A stretch of 64,000 bases of DNA from Kineosporia succinea (GTDB lineage: Bacteria; Actinomycetota; Actinomycetes; Actinomycetales; Kineosporiaceae). Both the position numbers and the translations under genes were made by a program. Positions 24,331-32,534 of this stretch are shown piece after piece. The stretch is taken from assembly GCF_030811555.1 (NCBI RefSeq), contig NZ_JAUSQZ010000001.1, positions 3,655,241-3,719,240 on the forward strand, in the 5' to 3' direction. The notes under the pieces were generated by a model. That model searched no databases and was not told the origin of the DNA. It worked only from the letters and a program-made list of their open reading frames with translations. Positions within the stretch are counted from its first letter, which is position 1, and each line of letters opens with the position of its first letter.

Positions 24331-25103
24331 CAGTCCTCTACAGCCATCGAGTAATCGAGCCCGGTCAAGTCGGAACGCATGATGAAGTTGGTTACCTCGA
24401 AAGGCTTTCCGTCCTGATCGATGCCGGTGTGCACGACATCGAGGACAGGGACGCCCGGGGGAGTGCGCAGGATCGCGGCCTCATCGGGGCGGGGCATCCG
24501 TGCGGAGATCTCTTCACGGACGTTGGTGATCTTGTGGCCGAGTTCGGCGAACCGGGCGTAGATGCTTCCGGTGCCGGTCTTGGCGTGGGTGGCAAGCACT
24601 GACCCCTCGGCGATCTCCCACGGAATGTACGTGATCCCGATCTGCACCGGAACCTCGTCGGCGTAGTAATGATTGACGCGCTGGACAACGGATTTCGACT
24701 CCGGATCAACCGCGAGGCGTTCGGCGACGACGGCCGGCGGGACCACGCGGCTGATGTCGGGCACGTCGACCCGCACGGTCTTGTCTTGCTTGAGTGCTTC
24801 GGCTCGGAACGGCGACAGGCCGGTCTCGCGGCGCGTTCGCTCTGAGTACCGCTCTGCGCCAAGGCGAATCATCCGAACTTGCTTGCGAACGTAGGCGCCC
24901 GATCCGTGTCGGACGTCCACCAAACCCTCGGTGGCGAGGATGTTCACCGCCTCACGGGCGGTGTTGCGCGCTGCGCCATAGGTCGAGGCCAGCACCCGTT
25001 CCGAGGGGAGCTTGTCTCCCTCCTGGTAGGTGCCGTCCGCGATTGCCCGGCGCAGCGTCTCGGCGATGCGGCGACTCGGGGGCAACTCGCGCTGCGTGGT
25101 CAT
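24330..25103 (-). CDS. GntR/UTRA-family transcription regulator (KorSA-like)
   Basis: 257 residues. The winged helix-turn-helix (about 8-72) includes LRRAIADGTYQEGDKLPSERVLASTYGAARNTAREAVNILATEGLVDVRHGSGAYV. A UTRA ligand-binding domain (about 95-250) follows, with the segments VVQRVNHYYADEVPVQIGITYIPWEIAEG and PVLDVVHTGIDQDGKPFEVTNFIMRSD. This is the architecture of KorSA of pSAM2, which represses replication and transfer genes. Divergent palindromic sites with core ACTGGCTYAAGCCAGT lie between this gene and the first gene of the transfer operon and are the obvious targets. It overlaps the downstream acetyltransferase start by 1 nt. Confidence 0.92.
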   Translation of the reverse strand: MTTQRELPPSRRIAETLRRAIADGTYQEGDKLPSERVLASTYGAARNTAREAVNILATEGLVDVRHGSGAYVRKQVRMIRLGAERYSERTRRETGLSPFRAEALKQDKTVRVDVPDISRVVPPAVVAERLAVDPESKSVVQRVNHYYADEVPVQIGITYIPWEIAEGSVLATHAKTGTGSIYARFAELGHKITNVREEISARMPRPDEAAILRTPPGVPVLDVVHTGIDQDGKPFEVTNFIMRSDLTGLDYSMAVED

Positions 25104-25148
25104 GGGCTGGGCTCTCCGTTCGGTCCTGTGATCAGGAGTCTAGGCGAT

Positions 25149-25226
25149 CTGGCTCAAGCCACTTGTTGACTCTCCCCCGCCTGGACGTCTATAACTGGCT
25201 CAAGCCAGTTACTGGCTTAAGCCAGT
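25149..25226. promoter_or_regulatory. Operator cluster for the GntR regulator
   Basis: Three related dyads: AACTGGCTCAAGCCAGTT at 25193-25210, ACTGGCTTAAGCCAGT at 25211-25226 (perfect palindrome), and a weaker CTGGCTCAAGCCA at 25149-25161. The centres of the two strong sites are 17 bp apart. The cluster fills the divergent promoter region between the GntR gene and the 25249 operon, consistent with autorepression and repression of the transfer/replication operon. Confidence 0.8.
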
Positions 25227-25248
25227 TAGGCAACGGAAGGGGAACCCA

Positions 25249-25509
25249 ATGCATTCCTGGCGGGCACTGAACGGGCCGAGTCGACGCGAGCTGCGTGAGA
25301 TCGAGGCCGAATGGCCGTTGATCTTGGCCGAGTTGGCGGTGGTGGATGCCGAGATCGCATTGGCGATCACGGGTGATGAAGTGGCATCCGAGCTGGGGCG
25401 TCGGCGGCTGGACCAGGCTCTGACTGGCGCAACTGAGATGGCACGCCGCCTGGTCGCGACCGACGCCGACTGGTTCAGCGGTGGACCACTTGGCGGGGCT
25501 GCGGCGTGA
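25249..25509 (+). CDS. DUF6284-like small protein
   Basis: 86 residues, helical: REIEAEWPLILAELAVVDAEIALAI followed by a second helix, ending Gly/Ala-rich. The pattern (a short leader, then EIEAEWPLI-ELA-VDAEI) resembles DUF6284 proteins found at this position in actinomycete mobile elements. The function is unknown. It is the first gene of the rightward operon directly after the operator cluster, with GGAAGGGG before the ATG. Its stop overlaps the next start (GTGA). Confidence 0.72.
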   Translation: MHSWRALNGPSRRELREIEAEWPLILAELAVVDAEIALAITGDEVASELGRRRLDQALTGATEMARRLVATDADWFSGGPLGGAAA

Positions 25510-25775
25510 GCGCGATCACCGCGCATATCCGCAGTTCAGCGCCGCGGCACGCCTCACTGGCCCTGCGTCGGGCGTTGCTTGGCTACCTGGCGACGCTCTG
25601 CTGCGCACCGGCGATCACACTCGGGGCGCTGCTGGTGAGCGGTCACTGGGACAGCAAGCCGCCAGCGTCGCGGGTGGTTGAGGTCCGGTGCCTGAACGAG
25701 CGGCTTCAGTACGGGATCGACAGCGGCCGGTCTGACGGGTTGCTGCTGGCCAAGGACACCGGGCGGGCGTGCTGA
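25506..25775 (+). CDS. Small one-TM membrane protein (AICE)
   Basis: 89 residues from a GTG that overlaps the preceding stop by 4 nt. One hydrophobic helix lies at about 25-45 (LLGYLATLCCAPAITLGALLV), preceded by Arg residues. A short extracytoplasmic or cytoplasmic tail carries two Cys (VRCLNERLQYG, and the final C). No family recognised. Tight coupling with its neighbours suggests a role in transfer or regulation. Confidence 0.65.
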   Translation: MSAITAHIRSSAPRHASLALRRALLGYLATLCCAPAITLGALLVSGHWDSKPPASRVVEVRCLNERLQYGIDSGRSDGLLLAKDTGRAC

Positions 25776-25855
25776 TGCCGGCCGAACAGATCGCTGGTGA
25801 GGCGGTGGCTCGCATGGCTGGCTTCGACGACGAGCGATTCCGGGAGGCGGCATGA
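25775..25855 (+). CDS. 26-residue coupled mini-ORF
   Basis: MPAEQIAGEAVARMAGFDDERFREAA. The ATG shares one base with the upstream stop (TGATG), and its own stop overlaps the next ATG by 4 nt (ATGA). Because it links two genes so exactly, it is probably translated, either as a peptide or simply to keep ribosomes moving through the operon. Confidence 0.5.
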   Translation: MPAEQIAGEAVARMAGFDDERFREAA

Positions 25856-26235
25856 ACACGGGGATGAACAAGACGCCCGACCAGTACGCCGACGAAGCGG
25901 CCGAGGCGGTGCGGTCGCTCAATCACGCGACGCTGCGAACGGCCGGCGGGTACGTATGGCCGGCCGATGTGGATGCCGTGATCGCCAATCTGACCGCGAT
26001 GGTTGCCGGCTCGGAGCAAGCAATCCGGCAGGGGTACGGGTGGCTGGCTCGGGCGGCGCAGGCCGGGGCGGTGGGGCACGACGAGAGCGCCGATGTGGCC
26101 GGCGAGTTGGCGGTGCTGAGGACGACGGCCGTCGAGGCGATCGAGCAAGTACAGGTGCTGACGGCCCGGCTGAACGAGATGCGCCGAGTGACTTCGCATC
26201 TGACCGGGATCACCACGGAGCGGGAGACCAAATAA
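25852..26235 (+). CDS. Helical protein of unknown function (AICE)
   Basis: 127 residues, almost wholly alpha-helical by eye. It has Ala/Glu-rich segments (YADEAAEAVRSLNHATLR, then AVEAIEQVQVLTARLNEMRRV) and no membrane helix or Cys. No family recognised. It overlaps the preceding mini-ORF by ATGA and the next gene by 1 nt (TAATG), so it belongs to the coupled operon leading to the transfer genes. Confidence 0.68.
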   Translation: MNTGMNKTPDQYADEAAEAVRSLNHATLRTAGGYVWPADVDAVIANLTAMVAGSEQAIRQGYGWLARAAQAGAVGHDESADVAGELAVLRTTAVEAIEQVQVLTARLNEMRRVTSHLTGITTERETK

Positions 26236-27230
26236 TGACGCTGGACAGCAATGAGATGGCGCCAACCAATGACGGGCGGATCGCGCCGGTGGTTGAGGGG
26301 CGACGCCGCGCGTGGCCCGTGCTGTTGCTGGCTCTGCCGGCGTTCGTGGCGATCTGGTCGGGCTGGGTGGAGCTGGGCCGACTGACCGGCTTCGGTGAAG
26401 TGCAGCCGCTGCCCGGGATCTGGGACGCCCTCACGATCGATACGGCGATCACGCTGCCGGTCGGTGTCGAGACCTACGCCGCTTACGCGCTGAACGTGTG
26501 GCTGGCCGGCGGCACCTCGACCCGGGCGACGCGGTTCGCTCGCGCCTCGGCGCTGGGATCGCTGGCCCTCGGTGCGGCCGGCCAGGTGGCCTATCACCTG
26601 ATGTCTGCGGCGGGCATGGTGTCGGCTCCGTGGCAGATCACGGCGGTGGTCGCGTGTCTGCCGGTTGCTGTGCTGGGGATGGGCGCGGCGCTGTACCACC
26701 TCGTGAACGAGCACCAGGCCGAGGACGTCCCGGCGCTGGATGCCGCCGAGGCATGGACCGAGCGTTCGGTGATCGCGAACGCGGTGCGAGAGCGTCACCC
26801 GGACCCGATCGCAGAGACCGCGGCGGAGACGGCCGATGTGCTGGCTGAGCCCGGACATGGTGAGGAACCGGAGACTGACGACGCCGCTGTCGCGGTGGGG
26901 GAGCTTTCCCGTGAAGAGGATTCGCTGTCCCGGCTGATCGATCTCGTGAACGTGATGAACGCTCGTCACCCGGAGTGGAACCTGCCCGTCCCCGAAGCCC
27001 GTACTGAGGGACGCCCCGGTGCGAGCACCCGGAAGCCTCGGCGCGTCGATGCCGGCACCAAGATCCGGGACCTGCGGGCGAAGCACCCGGACTGGACGGT
27101 CGAGAAGATCGCGGCCAAGGCCGGCGTCACCGACCGGACGGTGCGACGGCACCTCAACGCCCCGACCGCAATCGCCCCGACCGCAATCGCGCCGGTCGAG
27201 GCGGACCAGACGCCGGATCTCGCGGCCTGA
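26235..27230 (+). CDS. DUF2637 (SpdB-like) membrane protein with C-terminal HTH
   Basis: 331 residues from the ATG at 26235. The N-terminal half holds four hydrophobic helices: WPVLLLALPAFVAIWSGWV, the TIDTAITLPVGVETYAAYAL region, LGSLALGAAGQVAYHL and ITAVVACLPVAVLGMGAALY. This is the DUF2637 layout seen in plasmid-spread (Spd) proteins. The C-terminal end has a helix-turn-helix-like segment (WTVEKIAAKAGVTDRTVRRHL) followed by two repeats of the octapeptide APTAIAPT/V type. In AICEs such proteins sit just before the TraB-type translocase and are thought to help spread DNA along hyphae. The HTH suggests it may also touch DNA or dock a partner. Confidence 0.85.
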   Translation: MTLDSNEMAPTNDGRIAPVVEGRRRAWPVLLLALPAFVAIWSGWVELGRLTGFGEVQPLPGIWDALTIDTAITLPVGVETYAAYALNVWLAGGTSTRATRFARASALGSLALGAAGQVAYHLMSAAGMVSAPWQITAVVACLPVAVLGMGAALYHLVNEHQAEDVPALDAAEAWTERSVIANAVRERHPDPIAETAAETADVLAEPGHGEEPETDDAAVAVGELSREEDSLSRLIDLVNVMNARHPEWNLPVPEARTEGRPGASTRKPRRVDAGTKIRDLRAKHPDWTVEKIAAKAGVTDRTVRRHLNAPTAIAPTAIAPVEADQTPDLAA

Positions 27231-27256
27231 CCACTGCCCACGGAAGGGGATGCACG

Positions 27257-29560
27257 ATGGACACCACTGGTGAAGCGAACGATCCCGCCCGGGACCCCGG
27301 TCGGGTTGCGGGACCGGCCTACGGCACCCCTGACCCCACCTTGCCCGCAATGGCTTTGGTGCGCCGGCTGACGACGGAACCGGACAACAACCCGGACACC
27401 GAGGCGGACATGCACCCGGACAATTCGAGTGCCGTCGGCTCCACTGCTGCGACCGGCGGGGAGGTCCTGGAAGGCGTGGTGTTGTCCCCGGTCCGTGAGG
27501 TGGCAGCGTCCGGTGCTGTGTCCGGGATCAAGGTGGTCCGGACGGTCATCACGAGTGATCGCAGCGTTGCTGCGTCGAAACTGGTTGCGCGTCATGCCCT
27601 CTACATCCCCGGTGGCGCTCTCAGCGTCACTCGGCGGTTGTGGGAGGCGGGCACGACGTCTCGTCATCAGCGAATGATGCGGCAGGCCGAGATGGCGGGC
27701 AATGCTGAGTTGCTGTCGGAGTGGGAGACGCGGGCCGAGGCGTTCCGCAACGCCCGCCACCGGCGAACGATGGACTGGATCGCCGCACCGTTCGTGCTGG
27801 CCAAGGGCTTGGTCGTGGGGACGTTCGCGCTGTTCTTCTTCCTTCTCGGTCTCGGTGTGCTGCTGGCGTGTGCCCGTAAGGATGTCGGGATGTTGCTGGG
27901 CCCCGTGAACGGGTTCCTGGCGCTGGTGAACTTCGTGGCCGTTGCGGTCACGGTGGCGTGGACGCCGGTGGTCATGGCGGCGCCGTGGGTGCTGCTGGTC
28001 GCGTTGTGGAATGAGGGACGCCGGCGGGCTCCGCTGCCGTCGTGGCTGGCCACCGCGTCTGAGGCGGACCTGGACGTCGCGATCGATGAGCACACGATCG
28101 CTCAGGCGCTCCTGGCCCTGCGGATCCCGCAGATCAAGGACGCGCTGAAAGTCGCTCCCTTGCAGTTCATCACTCCCGCCCGGCGCGACGGTCGCGGCAC
28201 GCACGCCGTGGTGCGACTGCCCGCCGGCGTCACCGCGGAGCAGATCGCCACGCGCCGGGCTCCGTTGGCCGGCGGGCTCTACCGGCAGGCCAAGGAGGTG
28301 TGGCCGACCACCGGCAGCGAGGCCGGCATCCTCGATCTGTGGGTGGCTGACAAAGGCGCACTGGCTGAGGGCGCGGGGGAGTACCCGCTGCTGGCCGAGG
28401 GCAAGTGCGACGTGTTCAAGGGCGTCCCGTTCGGCAAGACCCTGCGAGGCATTCCGGTAGTGATGCCGGTGATGGAACGCAACACGATCGGGGGAGGGAT
28501 GCCCGGTCAGGGGAAGTCGACCTCGGCCCGGGTGGCGTTCGCCGGCGCTGCCCTGGACATCACGGCGGAGCTTCGGATCTGGGTGCCGGATGCGAACTTC
28601 GACTTCGAGGCGTTCGCGCCGAGGTGTTCCCGGTACGTGATGGGCGCCGAGGATGAACGGCTAGAGGAGATCGTTCAGGACCTGCGGGACCTTCACGCCG
28701 AGGTTCAGTCGCGTGGCGAGCTGCTGATCAAGTACCAGATCCCGGCCGTCACGCGGGAGCTGGCCAGCAAGGATGTCGGGCTGCATCCGCTGCTGTGCCT
28801 GCTGGAAGAGGCGCACGTGCTCTTCCAGCACCCGGAGCTCGGCAAGGAGGCGCAGAAGCTCGCGATCGACATCGTTCGTCTCGGCCGCAAGCGGGGCATT
28901 CACCTGTTCGTCTCGACCCAGGCACCGACGAAGGACTCGATTCCCCGTGACGTGACCCGGAACTGTTCCAACGGGATCGCTTTCGCCGTCGGCGACCACG
29001 TGGCCAATGACGCACTCCTCGGCCAGGGCGCCTACCGGGGCGGGCACCGGGCGACCGAGCTGATCCCGGGCACGGACCGGGGAACCGCTGTGGTCAAGGG
29101 ATTCTCGGGTCAGCGCTCCGAGATCGTTCAGGTGTACTTCATCGAGATCGACAAGGCTAACGACCAGATCACCCCGATCATCACCCGCTCCCTCAAGCTC
29201 ATCGCCGACCGAGGCCGGCCCGTTCCCGGCACCGGCCGCACCCGAACAGTCGAGAATCGGCCGGCCACGCGGGATCTGCTGGCCGACCTGGACCAGGTGC
29301 TCGGCGCCGACCCGGTGCGGGTGGCTGATGTGCCGGCGCTGCTGGCTCGGGCGTTCCCCGCGTGGCGTGCCTACCGGGACCTGACCGGCAAGGACCTGCG
29401 GGCGATCCTGGCCACCGATCACGGGATCAAGGTCCCCTCGACCGGCAACCGCTACCCCCTCGACCCGGCCACCGTCCGTGACGCCCTGGACCGCCGCCCC
29501 GATCCCGAAACCGCCCCGGACGAGGACGACGGCGACGGGCCGGCCCTGCTGGCCAGTTAG
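27257..29560 (+). CDS. TraB/FtsK-SpoIIIE-like DNA translocase
   Basis: 767 residues. Two clusters of membrane helices lie at about 180-205 and 218-250. A large cytosolic ATPase follows, with Walker A GGMPGQGKST (413-422) and Walker B in LLCLLEEAHVL. The C-terminal region has winged-helix-like character (DLTGKDLRAILATDHGIKVPSTGNRYPLDPATV). In AICEs and Streptomyces plasmids this single septal-type motor transfers double-stranded DNA between cells, recognising cis sites through its C-terminal domain. GGAAGGGG precedes the ATG. It is the only transfer motor on the element. A hairpin and a 200-bp non-coding region follow. Confidence 0.92.
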   Translation: MDTTGEANDPARDPGRVAGPAYGTPDPTLPAMALVRRLTTEPDNNPDTEADMHPDNSSAVGSTAATGGEVLEGVVLSPVREVAASGAVSGIKVVRTVITSDRSVAASKLVARHALYIPGGALSVTRRLWEAGTTSRHQRMMRQAEMAGNAELLSEWETRAEAFRNARHRRTMDWIAAPFVLAKGLVVGTFALFFFLLGLGVLLACARKDVGMLLGPVNGFLALVNFVAVAVTVAWTPVVMAAPWVLLVALWNEGRRRAPLPSWLATASEADLDVAIDEHTIAQALLALRIPQIKDALKVAPLQFITPARRDGRGTHAVVRLPAGVTAEQIATRRAPLAGGLYRQAKEVWPTTGSEAGILDLWVADKGALAEGAGEYPLLAEGKCDVFKGVPFGKTLRGIPVVMPVMERNTIGGGMPGQGKSTSARVAFAGAALDITAELRIWVPDANFDFEAFAPRCSRYVMGAEDERLEEIVQDLRDLHAEVQSRGELLIKYQIPAVTRELASKDVGLHPLLCLLEEAHVLFQHPELGKEAQKLAIDIVRLGRKRGIHLFVSTQAPTKDSIPRDVTRNCSNGIAFAVGDHVANDALLGQGAYRGGHRATELIPGTDRGTAVVKGFSGQRSEIVQVYFIEIDKANDQITPIITRSLKLIADRGRPVPGTGRTRTVENRPATRDLLADLDQVLGADPVRVADVPALLARAFPAWRAYRDLTGKDLRAILATDHGIKVPSTGNRYPLDPATVRDALDRRPDPETAPDEDDGDGPALLAS

Positions 29561-29676
29561 GCCCGCACCAGTGCCGTAACACCGGCTGAAACAGCTGGCT
29601 CGGCCGCTGACCAGGCTCGATCTAACCGAGTTAACTCCGAACTCTTCGCAGCTCAACCCCACCTTCGCCGCTCACG

Positions 29677-29706
29677 GGTGGCGGGTTAGAAACCTAACTC
29701 GCCACC
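29677..29706 (+). terminator. Hairpin downstream of the translocase gene
   Basis: GGTGGCGGGTTAG (29677-29689) pairs with CTAACTCGCCACC (29694-29706), one G-T wobble, 4-nt loop. It lies about 115 bp after the traB-like stop. It is probably a terminator; a part in a transfer origin (clt) is possible because the region between traB-type genes and rep often holds it. Confidence 0.6.
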
Positions 29707-29767
29707 GGTGCGGCTAACCACGCCCAAAACCCGAAACCAACCCCATCCGTGGGGGTCGGAGGCTGTC

Positions 29768-30064
29768 GTGAGCACCGTTACCGCGTTCCTCATCCTCGCC
29801 GCTATCGGTTACGCACTGTTGTACGCGCTCGTCGTGATGATCTTCCCGTTCCGGCCCTGCAAACGCTGCGCAGGCCGCGGCGTGCGGCACAACCGCCTCA
29901 CCGGCGGCGGGTTCCGTCAGTGCACCAAATGCGCCGGCACAGGCCGCGCCGTGCGCCCGGGACGAAAGGTGCTCGAGCACCTGAACACCGACCCGAGCAA
30001 CCGGTGGTCCAACATCCCCGGCGACCCGCGTCCCCTCACACCGCGCCGACGCCGCCGGTGGTGA
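29768..30064 (+). CDS. Small membrane protein with DnaJ-type CxxCxGxG pairs
   Basis: 98 residues from a GTG preceded by GGAGG. An N-terminal hydrophobic helix (about 5-27) is followed by two zinc-knuckle motifs, CKRCAGRG and CTKCAGTG, spaced like the halves of a DnaJ zinc centre, and a very basic tail ending TPRRRRRW. It should be a membrane-anchored cytoplasmic zinc protein. It sits between the transfer motor and the replication genes; the role is unknown. A longer frame upstream exists but lacks the ribosome-binding site. Confidence 0.75.
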   Translation: MSTVTAFLILAAIGYALLYALVVMIFPFRPCKRCAGRGVRHNRLTGGGFRQCTKCAGTGRAVRPGRKVLEHLNTDPSNRWSNIPGDPRPLTPRRRRRW

Positions 30065-30116
30065 CCCAACCCAACAACCCGCGTCCCCATCAGCTTTCAC
30101 CGCAACAGGAGTCAGC

Positions 30117-31340
30117 GTGAACACCTCACGAGTCACCGGGCTTGGTCCGGCGCAGCACGGACAGGAACACCGCGCCCAAGACAATCACGACCACCACGCG
30201 CAGACTTCCGCCTTGGGTGTCACCGCTGAGGAAGTTGTCCAGAGCGACGAGGGCAACCCCGACCTCAGCCAGAACCACGCTGGCCAGCAGGAACCACCAC
30301 CATCGGGGGCTCAGACGTCCGTCGGATCGGTTGTTGCTCATGATTCGGACCGTACCGGCCGAGACACGGGGCGCACCCTGGCGGGTCGTCGGGGGCAGCG
30401 TGACGTCCTGGTCGCTGCGGCCCTAACCTACGCCGCCCGAGGTTGGCACGTCTTTCCCCTGCGACCGAACGACAAGCGGCCGGCATTCCCCGACCACGCC
30501 GAGGCTCAATGCAACGGCCGCGACCCGAGGTGCCGGCGCGCGGGTCGGCACGTGCCGTGGGAGGAACGCGCCACCACGGACCCGGCCCGGATCACCGCGG
30601 CCTGGACCCGGGCCCCGTACGGGATCGGGATCGCCACCGGCCCCTCGGGCTTGGTCGTCATCGACCTGGATCAGCCCAAGGAGGGCCGGCCGCCGGCCGA
30701 GTGGAACGAACCGGGGGTCAGCGACGGCGCCGACGTGTTCGCGTTGCTGTGCCAGCGCGCCGGCCAGCCCTGCCCCTGGCACACCCACACCGTGCGTACA
30801 GGCTCCGGCGGCCTGCACCTGTACTTCACCTCCCCACCCGAGGCGGAGCTCAGGTGCACGGCCGGCCACCTCGGGTGGCTGATCGACACCCGCGCCCACG
30901 GCGGCTACGTCGTCGCCCCGCCCACGATCGTTGCCGGCCGCGAGTACCTGGCCGAAGAGGCGCCGGTGCTGCCTCTGCCGCAATGGCTGGCCGATGCCCT
31001 GACGCCGAGGCCGATCCTCGCTCCCGCACCGATCCGCCTTCGGCGCAGCGGCACCGACCGGGCCAGCGCTTACCTCGACGCGGCCCTGAACGGCGCGGTG
31101 GAGGCCGTTCGGACCTCAGGGGAGGGCCAGCACAACCGGGCCCTGTACCTGGCGGCGGTGCAGTTGGGGCAACTCGTAGCAGGTGGCGCGCTGACGGCCG
31201 AGACCGTAGCGGCCGTTCTGTTGCCGGCCGCGCTGGCGATCGGGCAACCGGAGGCCGAGGCCACCCGCACGATCGCCTCAGGGCTTCGGGCCGGCGCCCG
31301 TCGTCCCCGCACACTCTCGAGCACCGGAGTTGCCGCATGA
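30117..31340 (+). CDS. Bifunctional DNA primase/polymerase (replication)
   Basis: 407 codons from a GTG preceded by AGGAG at good spacing. The primase-polymerase domain starts near residue 95 (LVAAALTYAARGWHVFPLRPNDKRPAF), with the acidic pair in VVIDLDQP and the later GSGGLHLYF and GGYVVAPPT motifs. It resembles the primases that initiate AICE replication. Its last codon overlaps the RepA-like ATPase start (ATGA). The first 90 or so residues are oddly His/Gln/Asp-rich, have weaker third-position G+C than the rest, and lie opposite a plausible membrane-protein gene on the other strand. The real N-terminus may therefore lie further in, though no ATG or GTG is in frame there. Confidence 0.87.
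   Translation: MNTSRVTGLGPAQHGQEHRAQDNHDHHAQTSALGVTAEEVVQSDEGNPDLSQNHAGQQEPPPSGAQTSVGSVVAHDSDRTGRDTGRTLAGRRGQRDVLVAAALTYAARGWHVFPLRPNDKRPAFPDHAEAQCNGRDPRCRRAGRHVPWEERATTDPARITAAWTRAPYGIGIATGPSGLVVIDLDQPKEGRPPAEWNEPGVSDGADVFALLCQRAGQPCPWHTHTVRTGSGGLHLYFTSPPEAELRCTAGHLGWLIDTRAHGGYVVAPPTIVAGREYLAEEAPVLPLPQWLADALTPRPILAPAPIRLRRSGTDRASAYLDAALNGAVEAVRTSGEGQHNRALYLAAVQLGQLVAGGALTAETVAAVLLPAALAIGQPEAEATRTIASGLRAGARRPRTLSSTGVAA
30126..30341 (-). CDS. Possible small two-TM protein antisense to the primase start
   Basis: 71 residues: MSNNRSDGRLSPRWWW, then a hydrophobic helix (about 15-38), a short polar loop (LSGDTQGG), a second helix (about 47-64) and a basic tail RRTKPGDS. Third codon positions are more G+C-rich by eye than the opposing primase frame over the same bases, and the topology is natural. 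Against it, antisense of hydrophilic sequence often looks hydrophobic, and I see no good ribosome-binding site. Confidence 0.45.
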   Translation of the reverse strand: MSNNRSDGRLSPRWWWFLLASVVLAEVGVALVALDNFLSGDTQGGSLRVVVVIVLGAVFLSVLRRTKPGDS

Positions 31341-32440
31341 ACGCCAACGGTCCGGTGCCGGACGACCAGGGCCAGCCTCCGCAGAGCGGCCGGCGTCTGC
31401 AAGCCGTGAGCCCCAACAGTCCGAGCGTGTTCCGGCCTCGGCTGTGGACGGCTGACGAGGTGATGGATACCGAGTTCCCGCCCCCGAAGTGGGCCGTTCC
31501 CGGGCTGATCTGTGAGGGCGTGTCCCTGCTGGCCGGCCCGCCCAAGGTGGCGAAGTCCTGGCTGCTGCTGTCGACGTGCCTCGCGGTGGCCTCGGGCGGA
31601 AAGGCGCTGGGCTCGATCCCGGTTCGTCAGGGCCCGGTGCTCTATCTGGCTCTGGAAGACACCCCGCGCCGACTGAAGTCCCGCATGGGCCAACTGCTCG
31701 GCGATCGGCCGGCCCCACCCGGTCTGCACCTGGCGACCGAGTGGCCGACCATGCCCGCCGGCGGAGACGTCGCGATCGCTGAATGGCTCGACCAGCACCC
31801 CGACGCCCGGATGATCGGTATCGACGTGTTCGCCAAGGTCCGAGGCCCGGCCTCACCGTCCCTGTCGGCTTACGACGCTGACTACGCGGCGGTGGGACGG
31901 ATCAAGAAGATCGCCGATCACTACGGCATCGCGATCGTGCTGATCCACCACGTCCGCAAGGCCGGAAGTGATGACTTCCTCCAAGAAGTCAGCGGCACCA
32001 ACGGCATTGCCGGCGCCGCCGACGCAACCCTGATCCTCAAGCGTCCCCGAGGGCAGGCTGACGGAACACTCTCGATCACCGGCCGAGACGTCGAAGAGGC
32101 CGAGATCGCCCTCACGCACGATCAGAACACCGGGCATTGGCTGAAGAACGACCGGCCGGCCGATGAAGTCAGCCTCGGCGACACCCGCGCATCCATCCTG
32201 AAAACCTTGCGGGAGAGCGCGAAACCGCTCGGTCCCACGGCAGTCGCCGACATCACCGGGGCCAAGGTCGAGACGGTGAAGAAGACCATGCAGCGCATGA
32301 GCGACGCCGGCCAGATCTGGCCGGCCACCGGAGGCAAGTACACCGCTCCCATGCCGGGATCGGCCCCCTTCCCGGGCATCGACGGGGACACCCCGACCAG
32401 GGGTGTCCCTCCTGTCCCCGGTGTCCCTGAATCGCTCTGA
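31337..32440 (+). CDS. RepA-like AAA (RecA-fold) ATPase for element replication
   Basis: 367 residues. The RecA/DnaB-type ATPase core has a variant Walker A AGPPKVAKSW (66-75), YLALEDTPRRLKSRM, Walker B IGIDVFAKV and the sensor IVLIHHVRKAGSDDFLQEVSGTNGIAGAAD. These are typical of AAA_25/RepA helicase-like proteins of plasmids. A winged-helix-like end (RASILKTLRESAKPLGPTAVADITGAKVETVKKTMQRM) suits DNA binding. It overlaps the primase stop by 4 nt, so the two are made together. The C-terminal TPTRGVPPVPGVPESL is Pro/Val repeat-rich. The gene's 3' end has an inverted partial copy at 20114-20152. Confidence 0.88.
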   Translation: MNANGPVPDDQGQPPQSGRRLQAVSPNSPSVFRPRLWTADEVMDTEFPPPKWAVPGLICEGVSLLAGPPKVAKSWLLLSTCLAVASGGKALGSIPVRQGPVLYLALEDTPRRLKSRMGQLLGDRPAPPGLHLATEWPTMPAGGDVAIAEWLDQHPDARMIGIDVFAKVRGPASPSLSAYDADYAAVGRIKKIADHYGIAIVLIHHVRKAGSDDFLQEVSGTNGIAGAADATLILKRPRGQADGTLSITGRDVEEAEIALTHDQNTGHWLKNDRPADEVSLGDTRASILKTLRESAKPLGPTAVADITGAKVETVKKTMQRMSDAGQIWPATGGKYTAPMPGSAPFPGIDGDTPTRGVPPVPGVPESL

Positions 32441-32445
32441 CCAGC
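32429..32445. repeat. 17-bp inverted partner of 20109-20125
   Basis: GAATCGCTCTGACCAGC here is the exact reverse complement of 20109-20125, about 12.3 kb away. Both copies span a rep-type stop codon and are flanked by GGGGACA/TGTCCCC motifs. Confidence 0.8.
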
Positions 32446-32534
32446 ACGAACGTCCTTGAAAGCGGGGACACCCCCTCGGAACTGTCCCCGTCTGGCACGG
32501 CACCATCCCGCATCGGTGATCAAAGGAGCCACCC

